A stretch of DNA of 64,000 nt from Taudactylus pleione (GCA_031769625.1 JAUIMM010001030.1:1247001-1311000), one strand, 5' to 3'; shown: positions 12,659 to 25,225, counted from the stretch's first letter. Notes: a model not told the origin generated them from the letters alone. Program-made: numbers and translations.

Positions 12659-13457
12659 TGACAGTAGAAGTGCCCTTCACCTTTCTTCCAACCAGTCACC
12701 TACCCTGTTCTCTCATCCTGTGTCCTCTGTTTTAGACAAGACACAGTGACAGCAGAAACAGGGGAGACAGTATCTGGGCCCTCTTTTATTATTCTTCTAT
12801 CCTTCACCTAGATTGCACCGTCTATATATGCAAAATATTGTATTCAGAGATTGACTGATTTTTTATTGAGGGCTCTCTGGATTCATGACAGACGAATAAT
12901 TGATTTTCTCCTTTTCAGGTGACACTGTATCATTCAATCATATTCTTACATAGAGGTGCGGTTTCTAGGTTCACTGTCAATATTTTGCTCATGTATTTAT
13001 TCTAATATATTATTGATGCTAACAATTATCGGTTGATATTCTTCTACTTTGATATGTAATTTGTAAGCTATTAGGCGGTTTTGGGGACAACGCCACTTAT
13101 TATGCCTTCAATCTCCTACGATATTTCGGGAGTGTGATAATAGAGCCAGGGCATACCTATTAATTCGCCGTGGGAGGAACAATAGAACTCTCTCTATATA
13201 ATCGGGTGGGTGCAGTTTGCACCCCTATATGATCAGGTGCAAGGTGCACATCAATTTCCCATCCTCCTCGTTAATTTGATCTGACTATTTATCGTCAGCT
13301 TTAATATATATGTTTTGTTAGTCAATATGATGTAGTGTATACTATTCTGCTTTCTTTTACTAATAAGAATAAAAGTTAAGTTTTAATCTTTTCATAAATC
13401 ATTTTGATTTACCATATGAGTGCCCCCAACAAAGAGTCTTCTTTTCTCTATTTATCT
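12659..13457. repeat. Right inverted arm of the 9.7-13.7 kb element
   Basis: Reverse-complement counterpart of 9723-10641. The inner end begins GACAGTAGAAGTGCCCTTC, matching GAAGGGCACTTCTACTG at the inner end of the left arm. Confidence 0.85.
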
Positions 13458-13653
13458 AACTTGTATTTCCGGACTCAGGGGAGCACCACCAACTTGTAAT
13501 TACTCTTTTTGCCACAATCTGTGTAATATAAAACTGTTAGTTGGTTTCTAATTACTGTCCTGTTCTACAGAAGTAAATTTCCTTTGTCACTATTATTATT
13601 ATTGCTATCTGACTTTTTCCTGTGCGGGCTCCAAACAGTGTCTTTCTCTTTTT

Positions 13654-13667
13654 ATAATATACTGTAT
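13654..13667 (+). repeat. Right 14-bp target-site duplication
   Basis: Identical copy of ATAATATACTGTAT found at 9709-9722. It closes the right tail of the element. Confidence 0.85.
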
Positions 13668-14211
13668 GTAAAGTAAGGGTTCTTCAATAGGATTTCCTGG
13701 GGGCCCACAAGCTTCAGTATTGCAAGGGATGTCAGACAATTGGCTGGATATCATGCCATCACATATAATATATAGGCAAATGCTCTCAGAAGATAACTGT
13801 ACACGGAAGCTAATTGTGGTCATCTTCCACAGTGATCCAGCCTCTCATCCCAAGCTCAAAGGCTAAAGCTAGTACCTAGCATGGAGCGATGTCATGATGA
13901 TTGGCTAATTTGGCCAAATCGTAATGACAGATCTTGCACGATGGGCCCACATATTGTCCCGGTATACATCGTTCAGGGTATATCTAGCTTTCATTTTTGT
14001 CCAGTTTTGCCACCCATGTATGTACAGTGATCCAGCCTCTTAGCTTTTGGCTCCTGCATTATTACATTGTATGTGACCAGCTTTAACTGCCTTTTGCAAA
14101 TAAAAAATCAAAATAGTTTGGGCTCAAACGTAAATAAAATCTCAAGTTCTGTAAAGCTGTATTGGATTTTTCATATATAGGCATCTATATATCTACTAAT
14201 ATATCTTAGTA
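13668..14211. other. Unassigned sequence
   Basis: A GTGATCCAGCCTCT block occurs twice (near 13831 and 14028), which suggests an old local duplication. Nothing else is recognised. Confidence 0.4.
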
Positions 14212-14646
14212 TAGGTTTAGTCTCCCATATCCAAAATGCTTGGGACCAGGGGTATTTTGGATATCGGAATATTCCGTATTTTGGAATATTTGCATACTAT
14301 AATTAAATATCTTGGGTATGGGACCCAAATCTAAACACAGAATGCATTTATGTTCTATATACACCTTATACACGCAGCCTGCAGGTCTTTTAATACAATA
14401 TTTTTAATAACTTTGAGCATCAAAAAAAGTTTGTGTACATACATGAAACTTATTTATGTTTCATATACACCTTATACACACAGCCTAAAGGTTATTGTAT
14501 ACTGTATTTTAATGATTTTGTGCTTTAAAAAAAAGTTTGTGTACATTGAACCATCAGAAAGCAAAGCTTTCACTTTCTCAGTCATACTAAATATATTCCG
14601 TAATATTCCATATTTCTGAATATTTGGATATGGGAGACTCAACCTG
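14212..14646. mobile_element. Tc1/mariner (pogo/Tigger-like) non-autonomous transposon
   Basis: The left end TAGGTTTAGTCTCCCATATCC and the right end GGATATGGGAGACTCAACCTG form terminal inverted repeats, with TA on both sides (14210-14211 and 14647-14648). The CTCCCATATCCAAAATGCTTGGGACCA-type opening resembles the TIRs of vertebrate pogo/Tigger-derived MITEs. The interior holds two tandem copies of a unit of about 110 bp (about 14350-14458 and 14459-14560). No transposase frame. Confidence 0.7.
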
Positions 14647-14680
14647 TATATGTTATTAGAAGCTCTATCTTTAAAGAGAA

Positions 14681-14682
<2 letters not shown>

Positions 14683-14743
<61 letters not shown>
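14683..14743. repeat. Long (TA)n microsatellite with TACA/CA continuation
   Basis: About 30 uninterrupted TA units are followed by ACATAC and (CA) runs up to about 14775. Spurious frames encoding Ile-Tyr repeats arise here and are not genes. Confidence 0.95.
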
Positions 14744-14748
<5 letters not shown>

Positions 14749-14775
14749 CATACATACGCACACACACACGCACAC

Positions 14776-15621
14776 AGATCAACTGTTTGTCCACGTTGTG
14801 GAGATCATATTGCGAAGGCATGCACCAGCGGTGAAAAACTTAACAGAACAGATAGCGAACCTTCTACCTGCTTATTATGAACAAAGAAGAAAGGCAGTTG
14901 CTATTGAGAGAAAATTCAATCAATGCTGTGATATAATATTATGTGATAATATTTTATATTAAACTCTGTATTTAAAATACTTATAATACTTAACAGAGCA
15001 AAATATGCATGCGATGTTTAAATTGAAATATGGGATTTGGAACATTGATAATTGCTACCCCTTTCTCTATTATCCCTTTGTGTCCTAGTATTGCCTAGTA
15101 TGTTCTATGCAAAAATATCATAAAAAAATATAATTTCGACTGTATCAACATATCTGTAACATCACCCTTTCATAATATAATAGTTTTGATCTTCATTGTA
15201 GGATGGTAACAAATTTTGTCAGCAAGGTATGGAAATGTGGCCATTTGCTGATATAAAGTCTATGGCAACTAATTAATTTCAAACTCTCAATAATAATTCA
15301 GTGGTAACATATAATAAGCCAAGTGAAAACTAATCATGGAACACTTGATAAACTTTAATTTGGTGATTTGTGTACCATTATACATTCAGTATGCTAGCCT
15401 ACACACGTTATTATAGTTAACTTGTATTTACAATAAAAGGCATCCCTTATTTTTATCTTAATAACCAAGAAACAAACCTAAATAGTGTAGTATATAAGGA
15501 GTAAATGTAGGGCAAACACAGACACCTGCAGAACCTGGATGATCTAAAGGTTACACCCAAATAACTATAAAATATATAAAAGGATAGATATAAATCAGTC
15601 GGGTTGGCTGTGTCAGAAAGA
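14776..15621. other. Unassigned AT-rich sequence
   Basis: No coding frame, terminal repeat or array was recognised in this stretch. Confidence 0.4.
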
Positions 15622-16210
15622 TATACCTTCAGTGCCAGATTAATGTCCCCATGGGCCTGGAGCTGAAATTTATGAAGGGCCTATTGTGTGCCGCTGCAGG
15701 GGATGTAACAAGAGCTGCAGCGCTGTTGACTAGTGATGGGGGGGGCGTGACCAGTGTTGTATGAGTGTGGTCTACACAGAGGGTGTGGTCTGTGCTGTGG
15801 GTGTGGCTATCTCCATGGAGGGTATAGTTAGCAAATACTTTCAACCACTTTTTTTAATGGAGCTATAACAATACACATCCAGGTGATGCTAGGCTTTCTG
15901 TCACCCGGGCAAAGACTCAGAGGTCTATTCAGCAATACTAAAAATTGTATAGTGTTACATTAGTTTAGAACTCGCATTGAATTTTCCATAAATATCGGAG
16001 CAATTCAGCATGGCTCCTCTACATATGTATCTATTCTGAAAAACTGTCATTTCTGCGGAGATAGTCTTTCAGAATAGAGATACTTTCCTCATGCTCACCT
16101 TACTTACCGCTGCCTGGTTTCCTGTCTGTGCATGCACCGCCTTCCATATCATATAAATGTGTACAATGCGGCCAGCAGAACCAATCAGCGCCTAGAACCC
16201 CTATTTCGAC

Positions 16211-16525
16211 TCTTTGGGACCCATTATCTCCACTTCCTGGGGGTCTATCATGACCATAGAAATGTGCAGGAGAATGAAGGCTACATGCTACCAGAATTTG
16301 GTGGTCCTAGGATTCCAGGAACCCCGAAACAATCCCCCAGAGTGGCATCCAAATTGGTTCAGTGATTTTTGGTTCTACGCTTTGTGACCCATTATTTCCG
16401 CTTCGCTGGGGTCTATCGTCAAAAGGTGCAAGAGAATGGCTCCTAGAATTTGGTGGTCCAAGAGGTCCAGGAACCCCCAAACAACAGCCACCAGGGATAC
16501 CTTCAGATTTTCCCTTCACACTGTC
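16211..16525. repeat. Two tandem copies of a ~165-bp unit
   Basis: The block GACCCATTAT...TTCC...GGGGTCTATC...AGAATTTGGTGGTCC...AGGAACCCC appears at about 16211-16365 and again at about 16378-16525. The copies have diverged moderately. Both encode a short EFGGPR/PGTPKQ peptide by chance of frame. I do not treat it as coding. Confidence 0.7.
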
Positions 16526-18046
16526 ACCCCTCTCCCCAGGAAACCGGAGATACCGGCAGTTACAGGAGTCGTACTGGAGGTGGCTGCAGTTCAAACGTGA
16601 GGCTGCCCCGGGCTGACATATGGCTGCAGGTGCAGTGGAGGGAGAGGAGGGAGATAACTGGAGCCGGAGGCAGTAAGTACACATTGGGGGGCATCAGAAA
16701 AGATCTCTCTCCCGCACAAGCTGCCGTGTACTCTGCAATTGCTTTCTTTTTGCATGATCGCAATGCTATCTCACGCACGCGCACTGCGATGCACCATCTA
16801 CCAATTTGCATACGTGGTTGCAATTGTGATCCGTAATGAATCAGACCCAAAGTCCACACACTCAATCACTCAATATGGTAAGAAGACAGGGTTAAGAAGC
16901 TTCTGTAGAGTTATACACTTCTCACAGGTTCCAAATGTATAAAGTTCTCTGTAGATCTATCCCATAGTGAACGGAGGGCGGGATCCTGAGATGGATGCAG
17001 TGAGCATCACTGGACGCCAAGCCCGGCAACAGGGGGGGGACTAGGGGCACAACTATACCGGGCCCCGAGGGGGCCCAGAGACAAACCCAGATGTAAGTGC
17101 ATACGGGCTCAGTGGTATAATGTATGGCTGGCGGGGCCCGCGGTAATGAGGGTGCCAAGCCGACCCCACCTCCTCCCCTCACCTTGAAGCTTCTCCTCTC
17201 TCACACTGCTGCTGCCGGGGGCCTGATGTCACACTCTAGTGACCGGCCCTGGCGCAAGAAGCAAATGCGATCATATATCTGGTATAGCTATGTTCCTGGT
17301 TTCCTACGTCACTCATAGGGCTCTGCCATGCTTTCCTTGGCTAGGAGAAGATGCCTGCTGCAGATAGAACTGGGTGAAAGGTGAGTTCCTTTTTTTTTTC
17401 GCTCTCTCCCCCCACCCACCCAATAAACTCTGCCAACCCAATTAACTACCTGTGCACCCTCCTAAAGCAGAGTCCTGTAAATATGATAAATGAGAATACT
17501 TTCATACCCAACATACATAGGGACATATCATTATCACTGTGGGCACAGAACTCATCCTGCCAGACAGCACCACCTTCTAGATCACTTTAAATCGCATAAA
17601 TTGAAGTCCTAAGTCAAGGTAATTTTCTGGTCCAGGCTGGGGAGGGGACAGGGCCAGTCTATGGGAGCTGCAGTATAAAGTAGGGGTATGTCAGAGGACC
17701 AGCATCCACAGCACTGTAATCCACATAACACAGAGATACTACAATGACATTCATAGCACAAGAGGAGGGGATCTGTACTGTTCTGTACTGAGCCCAAGAG
17801 CTTACAATCTGTTACATTCAGTGACCTGCTGATCACTGTACACGCACATATACATCTATAAATCCCCATACAGCTGCCATCCTATGTACTGCAGCAAGAG
17901 AGACTGCTAAACAAAGATGAATTGTTCTGAATAGCTATAACAGTAGGAGAATGAAAGGCTATTGACCCTCAGAGCTTGCACATCTAGATGCCTGTGATCC
18001 CTGCAACCCTCACCCCTGAGAAGAACCAGGCAGGGGTGACACTTAC

Positions 18047-18134
18047 CTGAGCTCAGGCTGCTCTGGAAGTAGCATATGACCAGTATGAAGGAGCCCAGAC
18101 AGGTGGCCAGGACCATCACCTTGCTTCTCCTCAT
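18047..18134 (-). CDS. chst11/chst13-like: First coding exon of a CHST11/CHST13-type carbohydrate (chondroitin 4-O) sulfotransferase
   Basis: The minus-strand frame starts at ATG 18134 and encodes MRRSKVMVLATCLGSFILVI followed by CYFQSSLSS. This is a short basic cytoplasmic start and a single hydrophobic segment (about residues 6-22), the signal anchor of a Golgi type II sulfotransferase. The string VLATCLGSFILVI.YFQS matches the N-terminus of CHST11 as I know it. The shorter leader is also compatible with CHST13. The exon ends at CAG|GTAAGT, a consensus splice donor with the intron starting at 18046 (phase 1). The rest of the enzyme, including the PAPS-binding domain, is not in the window. 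CHST11-type enzymes transfer sulfate to GalNAc O-4 of chondroitin. The exon lies inside a predicted hAT insertion, so it may be a captured copy rather than the resident gene. Confidence 0.6.
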
Positions 18135-18224
18135 GCTTGCTGAGTGTGCATCAGAGGCCTCACTTACACCCTACCCTTCACTCACTGCCTCTCACCAGAG
18201 GGGTGGACCATAGCATGACCAGGT

Positions 18225-18560
18225 TCCCCTCCCCGGGCACACTGGTGACACATTTTCTGGTGACAGGGGCGGAGCTTAGCGTGAGTGGGGGGAGGGGCTT
18301 AACTAGACTATGGGGCTTCTACATTGGTGCTCCAGTGTAGGATTTCCAGGGGCGGAGCTTAGCGCAACCAAGGGGCGGTGTTTAGTATGACCAGAGAGCT
18401 ACCACACTGGACACAGCTTTGGAAAGCCAGGGCGGAGCTTATCGCACCAAGGGGCGGAGTTTATTACAACAAGTGAGCTGCCACGCTTGTGATAGTTTCT
18501 GATGGCAGGGGGCGGAGCTTAGCATGAGGAGGGGCGGAGCTTTGGTTGATCTCAACGGTC
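18225..18560 (-). promoter_or_regulatory. GC-box-rich imperfect tandem array upstream of the sulfotransferase exon
   Basis: Several copies of GGGGCGGAGCTTAGC-like blocks (near 18268, 18351, 18430, 18510 and 18533) are spaced irregularly. They lie 90-430 bp upstream of the minus-strand start codon at 18134. GGGGCGG is an Sp1-type GC box, so the array could be promoter sequence. It may equally be a minisatellite within the transposon. No TATA box is evident. Confidence 0.45.
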
Positions 18561-18849
18561 GGTGTCCAGACGGAAGGGGGTGTTCGGGGGGATAATGTGA
18601 ACTGTTGGTAGTGGCAGGAAAAATGTTTTTTTTTTTCTGTCACCACAGCCTGCACTGCAGCAGATCTTGTGGGCCTGGAGCTGTAGCTCCACCCACCCCA
18701 TTGTTAATCCGGCCCTGTATACCTTGTGCAGAGTATAGAATGAAGCATATATACTTTCCCAATTATTCAATGCAGAGGCTGTATTTCTCAGAGTCAAGTG
18801 TAAAATGAAAGAGAATTTTCCAAATGTTCAATATAAATGGGCCTGTATT

Positions 18850-19198
18850 TAGAATGTTGGAAGTTTTTTAGATACCACATCAAGAGGTATTGGAGATTTG
18901 AGACTTTGTCTCTTCCTCAGGGCAGTCTGCAAAATGTGTTGGTTGCGTATGACAGAAGCTTGCACCTTATACGTGGGGAGGGTATCCAGTGCCTCCAGTA
19001 CAGAAGGATCTTGATAGAATATTGGAGGTTTCCAGATACCTCATCAAGAGGTATCAGAAATTTGAGACCTTGTCTCTTCCTCAGGGAAGTCTACAAAATG
19101 CATTGGTGGCGTGTGACAGAAGCTTGCGTGGGGAGGGTATCCAGTGTCTCCAGTATAGAAGGATCTTGATAAGGTATCTGGAAACCTCCAACATTCTA
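18850..19198. mobile_element. MITE with tandem interior, ends AGAATGTTGGAAG
   Basis: The left end AGAATGTTGGAAGTTTTTTA, followed by GATACC, is mirrored at the right by GGTATCTGGAAACCTCCAACATTCT. Inside are two copies of a unit of about 165 bp (starting near 18870 and 19033) that share ATCAAGAGGTAT and GTCTCTTCCTCAGGG. No coding frame of interest. The TSD is unclear. Confidence 0.6.
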
Positions 19199-21329
19199 AC
19201 TACATAGAATATTTTGGACATCTGATAAACCTCCATCTTGTCTTTATATGCACTGTTTCATTTTCTGTTAATCTTTGGCTGCTACAATTATGTGTTTATG
19301 TGAAAACAATACATTTTATGTGACGTACTACACTATGTTTTCATTTTACACCTGACTGGGAGAAATACAGCCTCAGCATTCAAGAAACAAACATGCTATA
19401 CTAGTCAATCCACTATATGAAGGCATTTTGCAACATTTAGAATCGTACTATAGGACTTCTTATTCAGCAAATGAAGATGTTCAGTGATAAGAGAACAAAA
19501 ACCATGAAAAGAACATTGACCATCTAAAATATCTTTAGTACAAACCACCGTCTGGAATTTTAACATATAACTTCTAAATTTATCAAATGATTTTAAATAT
19601 ACGTTTTTTTGGAATGGAAAAGAAAAGATACTTTACAGCTTGATGAGAAATGTGTTGATTGATGTCACAGCTCGGTAGAACAATTAATCACTGCATCCAA
19701 CTGGAGGGATGGGGAAATTTGCAGAAAATGTTCAATAAACTACTATTTATTATGGCAATTTGTGCGTCTTTGAAAGAGGAAATGCCAGCCAATGGTTATA
19801 ATAAATGAATGCAAATACTGTAATTAGTGCATAAGGCGCATTTGAAAATAATAAAACAAAACAGTTGTGGGTAGTTACAGTGTGTTGCACTGTAGATCTA
19901 TCACACCCTAACCAATGGCCTCTATCTTACATTTTTTTTTTTTTGCTCCTTTTCTTACACTACTTGCTGGAAGCAGCCACTTACAGTTCAAAACTGCATC
20001 CTTTACAGCAGCTCATAATACAGTAAATGCTACATTTAGAAAGCTACTAAAAACATCCCAAATTATTTTTTATTCATAGCAAAAAGGAGTCAAGTTCATA
20101 TATAAAGCACCTGAGGTAACATCTTAATGTGAAGTTGTCCATAAAGAAGACAGCAATTAACCCTTCCACAACAAGACACACAGAAAACCAGATTGTATAC
20201 ACTATCCTCCAAAATGCAATTTGCACCAAGCTCCGTACACGATAGAAGGTGTTGCCTATAGAAGCTTATGGGCTTCTTTTTGCAATATGGCCTGGAGAGG
20301 GATCAGAAGAATTCCTTTCCGATAATTGCCACAAGCACATGTGTCACCAGATGGCTGCAAAATGCACATTACTTCACCAAGGACATAAACCCAGAAGTGT
20401 TGATATCGCCGAGACAGTTAGGTGTCGTGGAGCTGTACCGACAAAAAGAAGATGGTGCATACCGACGGAAGATCCCTCCGGTGAATAGGAGATGATGTCC
20501 GTTATAAATGCAATCATTAATGCATCTTGGGTTTAATGTGTCTCAAGGTCCTCTAAGCTTGCTTTTTTCTGTCATGTGATAGTCGACAGTCTTAAAACCT
20601 ATCCCAGTTTACAGATGAAGAAAAGGGATCTTTGACTTTCTTTTGATTAGTACCCAGATGTCATGTATGAAATCAGCTCTCGGGAGCCACCACCAGCTAT
20701 TACAAGGTATAGAAAGTACAAATGTCTTCAGTACAAACCCTCTAATTAAGATTTTTTTTTATGCTGCTCTCCTAAATTATTGCTCAGTTTAGCAGTCTTA
20801 TTTATTGGTCAAGATTATTAGAAGAGTGAGAGGTCATCAGCACTATCAGTGTAAGCCCTGGAAGTAAAGAAACTATATCAGCGCTGTGCAACACAATACA
20901 CAATAAATTTCTAAAGACTTAATTTAAATGAATAATTATATGTGAGAATGAATGAAAAAAAATTCAATTAGCCATAAAAGGAATTGCTTTCACTTATTTA
21001 TACATACAATGAATCAGTCGATACCCATTTGTAAAAGGACATCAGTAATAAATCACACATGCATATAAAAATAAACTGGTAAAGAAATGATAAAAAATGA
21101 ATGAAAAATAAAAAGTGAATAGTAGAAATGCTGTGATATCTGTGATCATATACCGCAGCAAATAATCAGACAGTTCAACAAATGGCAAATCTGTATCCCC
21201 TGATGTTGCAATAAATTAACACAATTTATTTCTTACATTTCGCCAATATCAATATGGTAGAAATACCTGCCATTTCTCTAGATTGATTAAGTGATGAGAT
21301 ATAAAGGGGCTAGGATGGATAGCCTACAC
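19199..21329. other. Unassigned sequence
   Basis: Mostly AT-rich. A GC-richer patch at about 20230-20490 has two overlapping frames without recognisable domains and is probably an old repeat. No terminal repeats were resolved. Confidence 0.35.
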
Positions 21330-21690
21330 AGCACAGACTGTGTAATGGTTAGCATTACTGCCTCACAGCACTGAGGTGATGGGTTCGATTCCCACCACGG
21401 CCCTACCTGTGCGGAGTTGGTAAATTCTCCCTGTGCTTGCGTGGGTTTCCTCTGGGTACTCTGGTTTCCTCCCACATCCAAAAATATACTGGTAGGTTAA
21501 TTGGCTCCCAACACAAATTAACCCTAGTGTGTATGTGTGTGCGCATGTGACAGGGAATATAGATTGTAAGCTCTACTGGGGCAGGGACTGATGTGAATGG
21601 CCAAATATTCTCTGTAAGGCGCTGTGGAATATGTGTGCGCTATATACTGTAAATAACTGGTAATAAATAAATAATAAATATTGGATCAAA
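21330..21690 (+). mobile_element. tRNA-derived SINE with L2-type tail
   Basis: The head has the polymerase III promoter layout: an A-box-like GTGTAATGGTTAGCA near 21350 and a B box GGGTTCGATTCCC at 21380-21392. A conserved body follows (GCGTGGGTTTCCTC, GGTTTCCTCCCACA, ACTGGTAGGTTAATTGGCT). The 3' end, TTGTAAGCTCTACTGGGGCAG then GTAAGGCGCTGTGGAATA, resembles the 3' end of the LINE at 6.8-7.9 kb. It ends in a short AATAAATAA tail. A diverged relative lies at 45.8 kb. Confidence 0.85.
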
Positions 21691-24600
21691 GTGTATAGTA
21701 TTGGAATAAAGGTCTTTACGAACCAAATGGAAGAAGGGATGACTTCTACGTAGCTTTCTTCATGGGTATGCATAATAATATGTTTACCAATACATTTAGT
21801 CTAGTTGTTTGGGTCTGCAAAATATAGTGGTAAACAAAAGCTAAACTCATAAGGGATCTTTAGACATTTGTTACTAAATTAACAATGTACAGTGTTTTGT
21901 AAATGTTACACATTTATCTCCCATGATTTGTCCCTCTTCCTAGGGACTATGAGGCTCTCGAGGTAGCAGCACTATAATTACAGATCTACCGGACTTGAAT
22001 CTTAATGTAAATTTCATTTCTTCACAGGAATTATTCCATTCTGCTAGAAATGATTGCACAGTGGGTGAAGGTGACATCTTCAGATACATAATTATGATGA
22101 AATAAATACCACTGAAATGACTGTTCATTAAATAGTTCCTGTGTTGACGGAGGGAAAATTTTGACACTAATATATTTTTCTTAGCGGGAAATGACAGACA
22201 ATTAAGAAAGAGACAGTTTTTGGAATTAGTTGCTTTAAAGGCGGTTCAAGGCAATAATCCGTCTTTAAATATTTTTTATATGTTTAACACTCCAGTAAAT
22301 CAGCTCTTTAATGACATGTAAATTATGTGCAATATTACATTTTCAGAACATTTTAATAGTTGCTTTTTTCAGATATTTTGTAAAACCTGACATAAAAGAA
22401 ATTAAATATTGCAATATCAACAATTTAACAGGAATTAGAACAAAATAAAAAGCTATATGTAATGACAACAGGGGATCTCTGGGCTGTATGTGGCCCTCAA
22501 AGCCTTCACTTATGGCCCCAGGTCATTCCTGCTTTATGCCCTTAGGCATCATCTCCTAACTGTGCTTTATGCTCTGTTTAGCTCAATCTGCAGCCCCAGT
22601 TTTATTAAATAAGAGATAAGTCTGCGGGGGAAGCTCAGCACTTCATAAGACAGAAAATAAGATTGCACTTGCCCTTATACTTTGCCTGGAGTAGCTGAGT
22701 TCCACATCACATGGAGGAGGGACATGTAGTCTATACCACATGGTCTCCCTCCCTCCTTCCTCCACAGGGAACAGCTACATGAACCTGCTTATAGTACATC
22801 ATTAATAGGTAGAATAAATATTTTTAAGGGCCTATTATATATCAGTGTGTTGCAACATTATATTTGATTCCACAGACACACCATGGGGTTCAATAGAAAC
22901 GAAAAGCACAATGGTTGATCAATGGAATTGTGTTGGTTCTTGTCCTAGACTTAAATAGAACTTTCCAAAGCAGGTGGAAAAGATAGTGACCCATAAGTCA
23001 CAATGGATTTGTTATATAGTGGAACTTTTTTTAATCTAACACTAAAATGCCTGCTGACAGGGTGTTGTTAGTTGGTGTTGTTCTTATAGTGCAATTACTT
23101 ATTGCTGAGATTATGTGTAATGTGCATCCCTTTTGTAGTTCAGGGGACCGCACATATGGCTTTGACGAGAATCAGGCTGCCCATCTCTGTATTGAGGAAC
23201 AGATCAGATGCAAAAACACCATAGCAAGCCATTTCATTAGGCTGTTCACCATGCACAGTTGTCTATATAGTGAAATACCCTACTAGAGATGGGGCGCATA
23301 TTTGGGTACATTTTCTAAATCCCAATCAGGTGACCCTGGATGTTAAATCTGTAACATATCTAAAATATATGATAACAAAAGAAGAAAAAAGTAGCTGTGG
23401 AAGATGGACCGGTAGTAGCACGATGACAAGAGAACAGGTACATCTACTGTAGTTTTCCAGTCAAACCCTGAGTTGCTTTATATATAAAGAAGAGTGTTTC
23501 CAAAGATCAAGAATCAATATCGCCAATTTTGAATGCAATTAATACTAATCCCATGGCCCATATTATAAATAAATATATGCAAAGCCCCAATAAGAAAGAT
23601 TGATTTGAATAATAAACATGCACAGGCAGCTTAATCGGCAATAATAACCTGTTCCAAGTGAGGTGAGAGAGAGCCTTTTCTTCCTGGCTAATGTTTTAGC
23701 TATTTAAAACTAACTTTAGCCCTGCCATCATCACTTCATGGTCTAATGGTTACAATGAAAGTTAAAACTTTAATTATTTGCTGCAGAGGTGACATCACAC
23801 ACACATAGAGATGCCTGAAAGCATGGCAGACTAGCACTCATTTTTACTTACAGAAAGGATGTTGATTGAATTGCCATGGAAACGAGAACCCCCCATTATC
23901 AAAAGCCGTTTCGTTGCTACACCTAATGTGAGCAAATGGTTGCCAGACACACGGATGTCTGCAGGCTAAACAAAATCCCATTCCAAGTAGAAGACTAACG
24001 GATAACCCTTAATCTATATTGTTTCATGTTGTGGATTTGTTATTTAGAAAATAAACTGTAGGGGGCTGTACAAATTCTTTATATGGAAGACTATGCACAT
24101 AAAAGAAGGAACATGCTGTTCTGTTGTAAGTAATTACATGAGTATGGTCTATTTACTGACTTACTATAACAATAGATAGTGTGTCGAAGCAGCAGGACAT
24201 TTTTAATTATAACTTATTACAAGTGTTCCGGTTATGAATAATAGATATGTAATATAGGTTTGTTGAAGATGGACATCACCAATCAAGTTTATTCATTGTG
24301 CACCACATTTAAAGACACTGCCCATTTATTTCTTGCATCCGTTTAAACAATCTGTGTAAATTGCTGTTCATGCAAGATGTGAAAATGCCATTATTGATTA
24401 ATATACATGTCAGGTTACTGGTTAAATATTAAAAGGTAAGTCTTCCTTTAAGCTAACTTTAAGTGATGCCCTTAATAATTTAGACATAGAAATAATAACC
24501 TGAAGTAGAGTGAAATGTTCCCTTTGCCGTGAAAAAGAAGATGCAGCACTAGTACTACAATGCAGAACGACAGCAGCCCTGGTACTACTATAGCAGTATG

Positions 24601-25225
24601 GCACCCTGCACAGCACACATTGCTCATTATGTTAACAAAGAAGGTAATTTCTGATTGAGGATTTCCAACTGTGCTCCATTTGATAGCAAGATAGCTCCAA
24701 AAACATTGCACTTAGCTAATCATCAGACTAATAATACATCACAGATTACTGCAGATGTTTGGGTGCATGGCTGAAAGCCACATGTATTCCGCTACCTCTG
24801 ACTTCTCCTGTAATTGCACAGTGAATAATTCATGAATAAGACATAGTAACATTATGTCAAATTAGCTTCTCCTATGAAAAAGCAATTTAACATACCAAGC
24901 AAGGTACAGTTATATTCAAATTAGGAAGAAAAAAAAATCACCTGAACAAACAAGTACAGTATAGAATTATGGATAGAGAGTAAGACAATCGCTCTCACTC
25001 ATAATGACAAAACCTTATGGCAGACAGGAAGGAGACTCAACCAACCAGCATTCAAAGCAAGAGCTGCTATACAGATGTGGTAAATGTATTATGAAAACAG
25101 AAGGGCAATGTGGTCACCACCAAAAAAAAAAAAAAGTGCTTGCAAATAGTACATATCTGCTCATGTGCAGCGATTTCTCGCACCCATGTTGTAAGCCATT
25201 TCTTTTGTGTGAAAATACATTCATT
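21691..25225. other. Unassigned sequence
   Basis: I see no gene I can support. Around 22475-22540 is a TGTATGTGGCCCTCAAAG-type fragment resembling hAT MITE ends. A 79-aa frame at 23047-23286 with a hydrophobic start and a 79-aa minus-strand hydrophobic frame at 24472-24711 have no splice or family support. Confidence 0.35.

Larger units (their letters stand above)
9723..13653. mobile_element. Non-autonomous long-inverted-repeat element related to the 55-63 kb PLE
   Basis: Two long arms (9723-10641 and 12659-13457) are inverted near-copies. The left arm begins at the TSD. The right arm is followed by a unique tail of about 200 bp before the second TSD copy. The arm ends read CTCTTTGTTGGGGGCACTC, nearly identical to the ends of the PLE arms at 55.5 and 62.9 kb. 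The tail shares CTCA, GGGGAGCACC and TTTTTGC blocks with the PLE tail. The central 2 kb holds a promoter-like GGGCGGGGTATTTAAATAG, a hammerhead-like motif and a nested MITE, but no RT frame. I infer a non-autonomous relative mobilised by PLE proteins. Confidence 0.75.
15630..18717. mobile_element. hAT-type non-autonomous transposon enclosing a gene first exon
   Basis: An 8-bp direct repeat TATACCTT lies immediately outside both ends (15622-15629 and 18718-18725), the TSD length typical of hAT elements. The ends are CAGTGCCAGATTAA on the left and, inverted, CAGGGCCGGATTAA on the right. Looser similarity (GGGCCTGGAGCT blocks) continues for about 70 bp inside. The same CAGGGCC-type ends define the element at 32.2 kb. 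No transposase frame is present. The interior contains a tandem duplication (16.2-16.5 kb), apparently unique sequence, a sulfotransferase-like first exon and a GC-box-rich array. This makes it a candidate gene-fragment-capturing hAT. Confidence 0.7.

Noticed and set aside
9723..13653. Pure assembly artefact explaining the inverted arms
   Set aside because: Arms have diverged and differ by a 130-bp indel, and a 14-bp TSD is present, so a real insertion is the better explanation.
24472..24711. Hydrophobic 79-aa minus-strand frame that could pass for a membrane protein
   Set aside because: AT-rich DNA often encodes hydrophobic chance frames; no conserved motif or splice context is visible.
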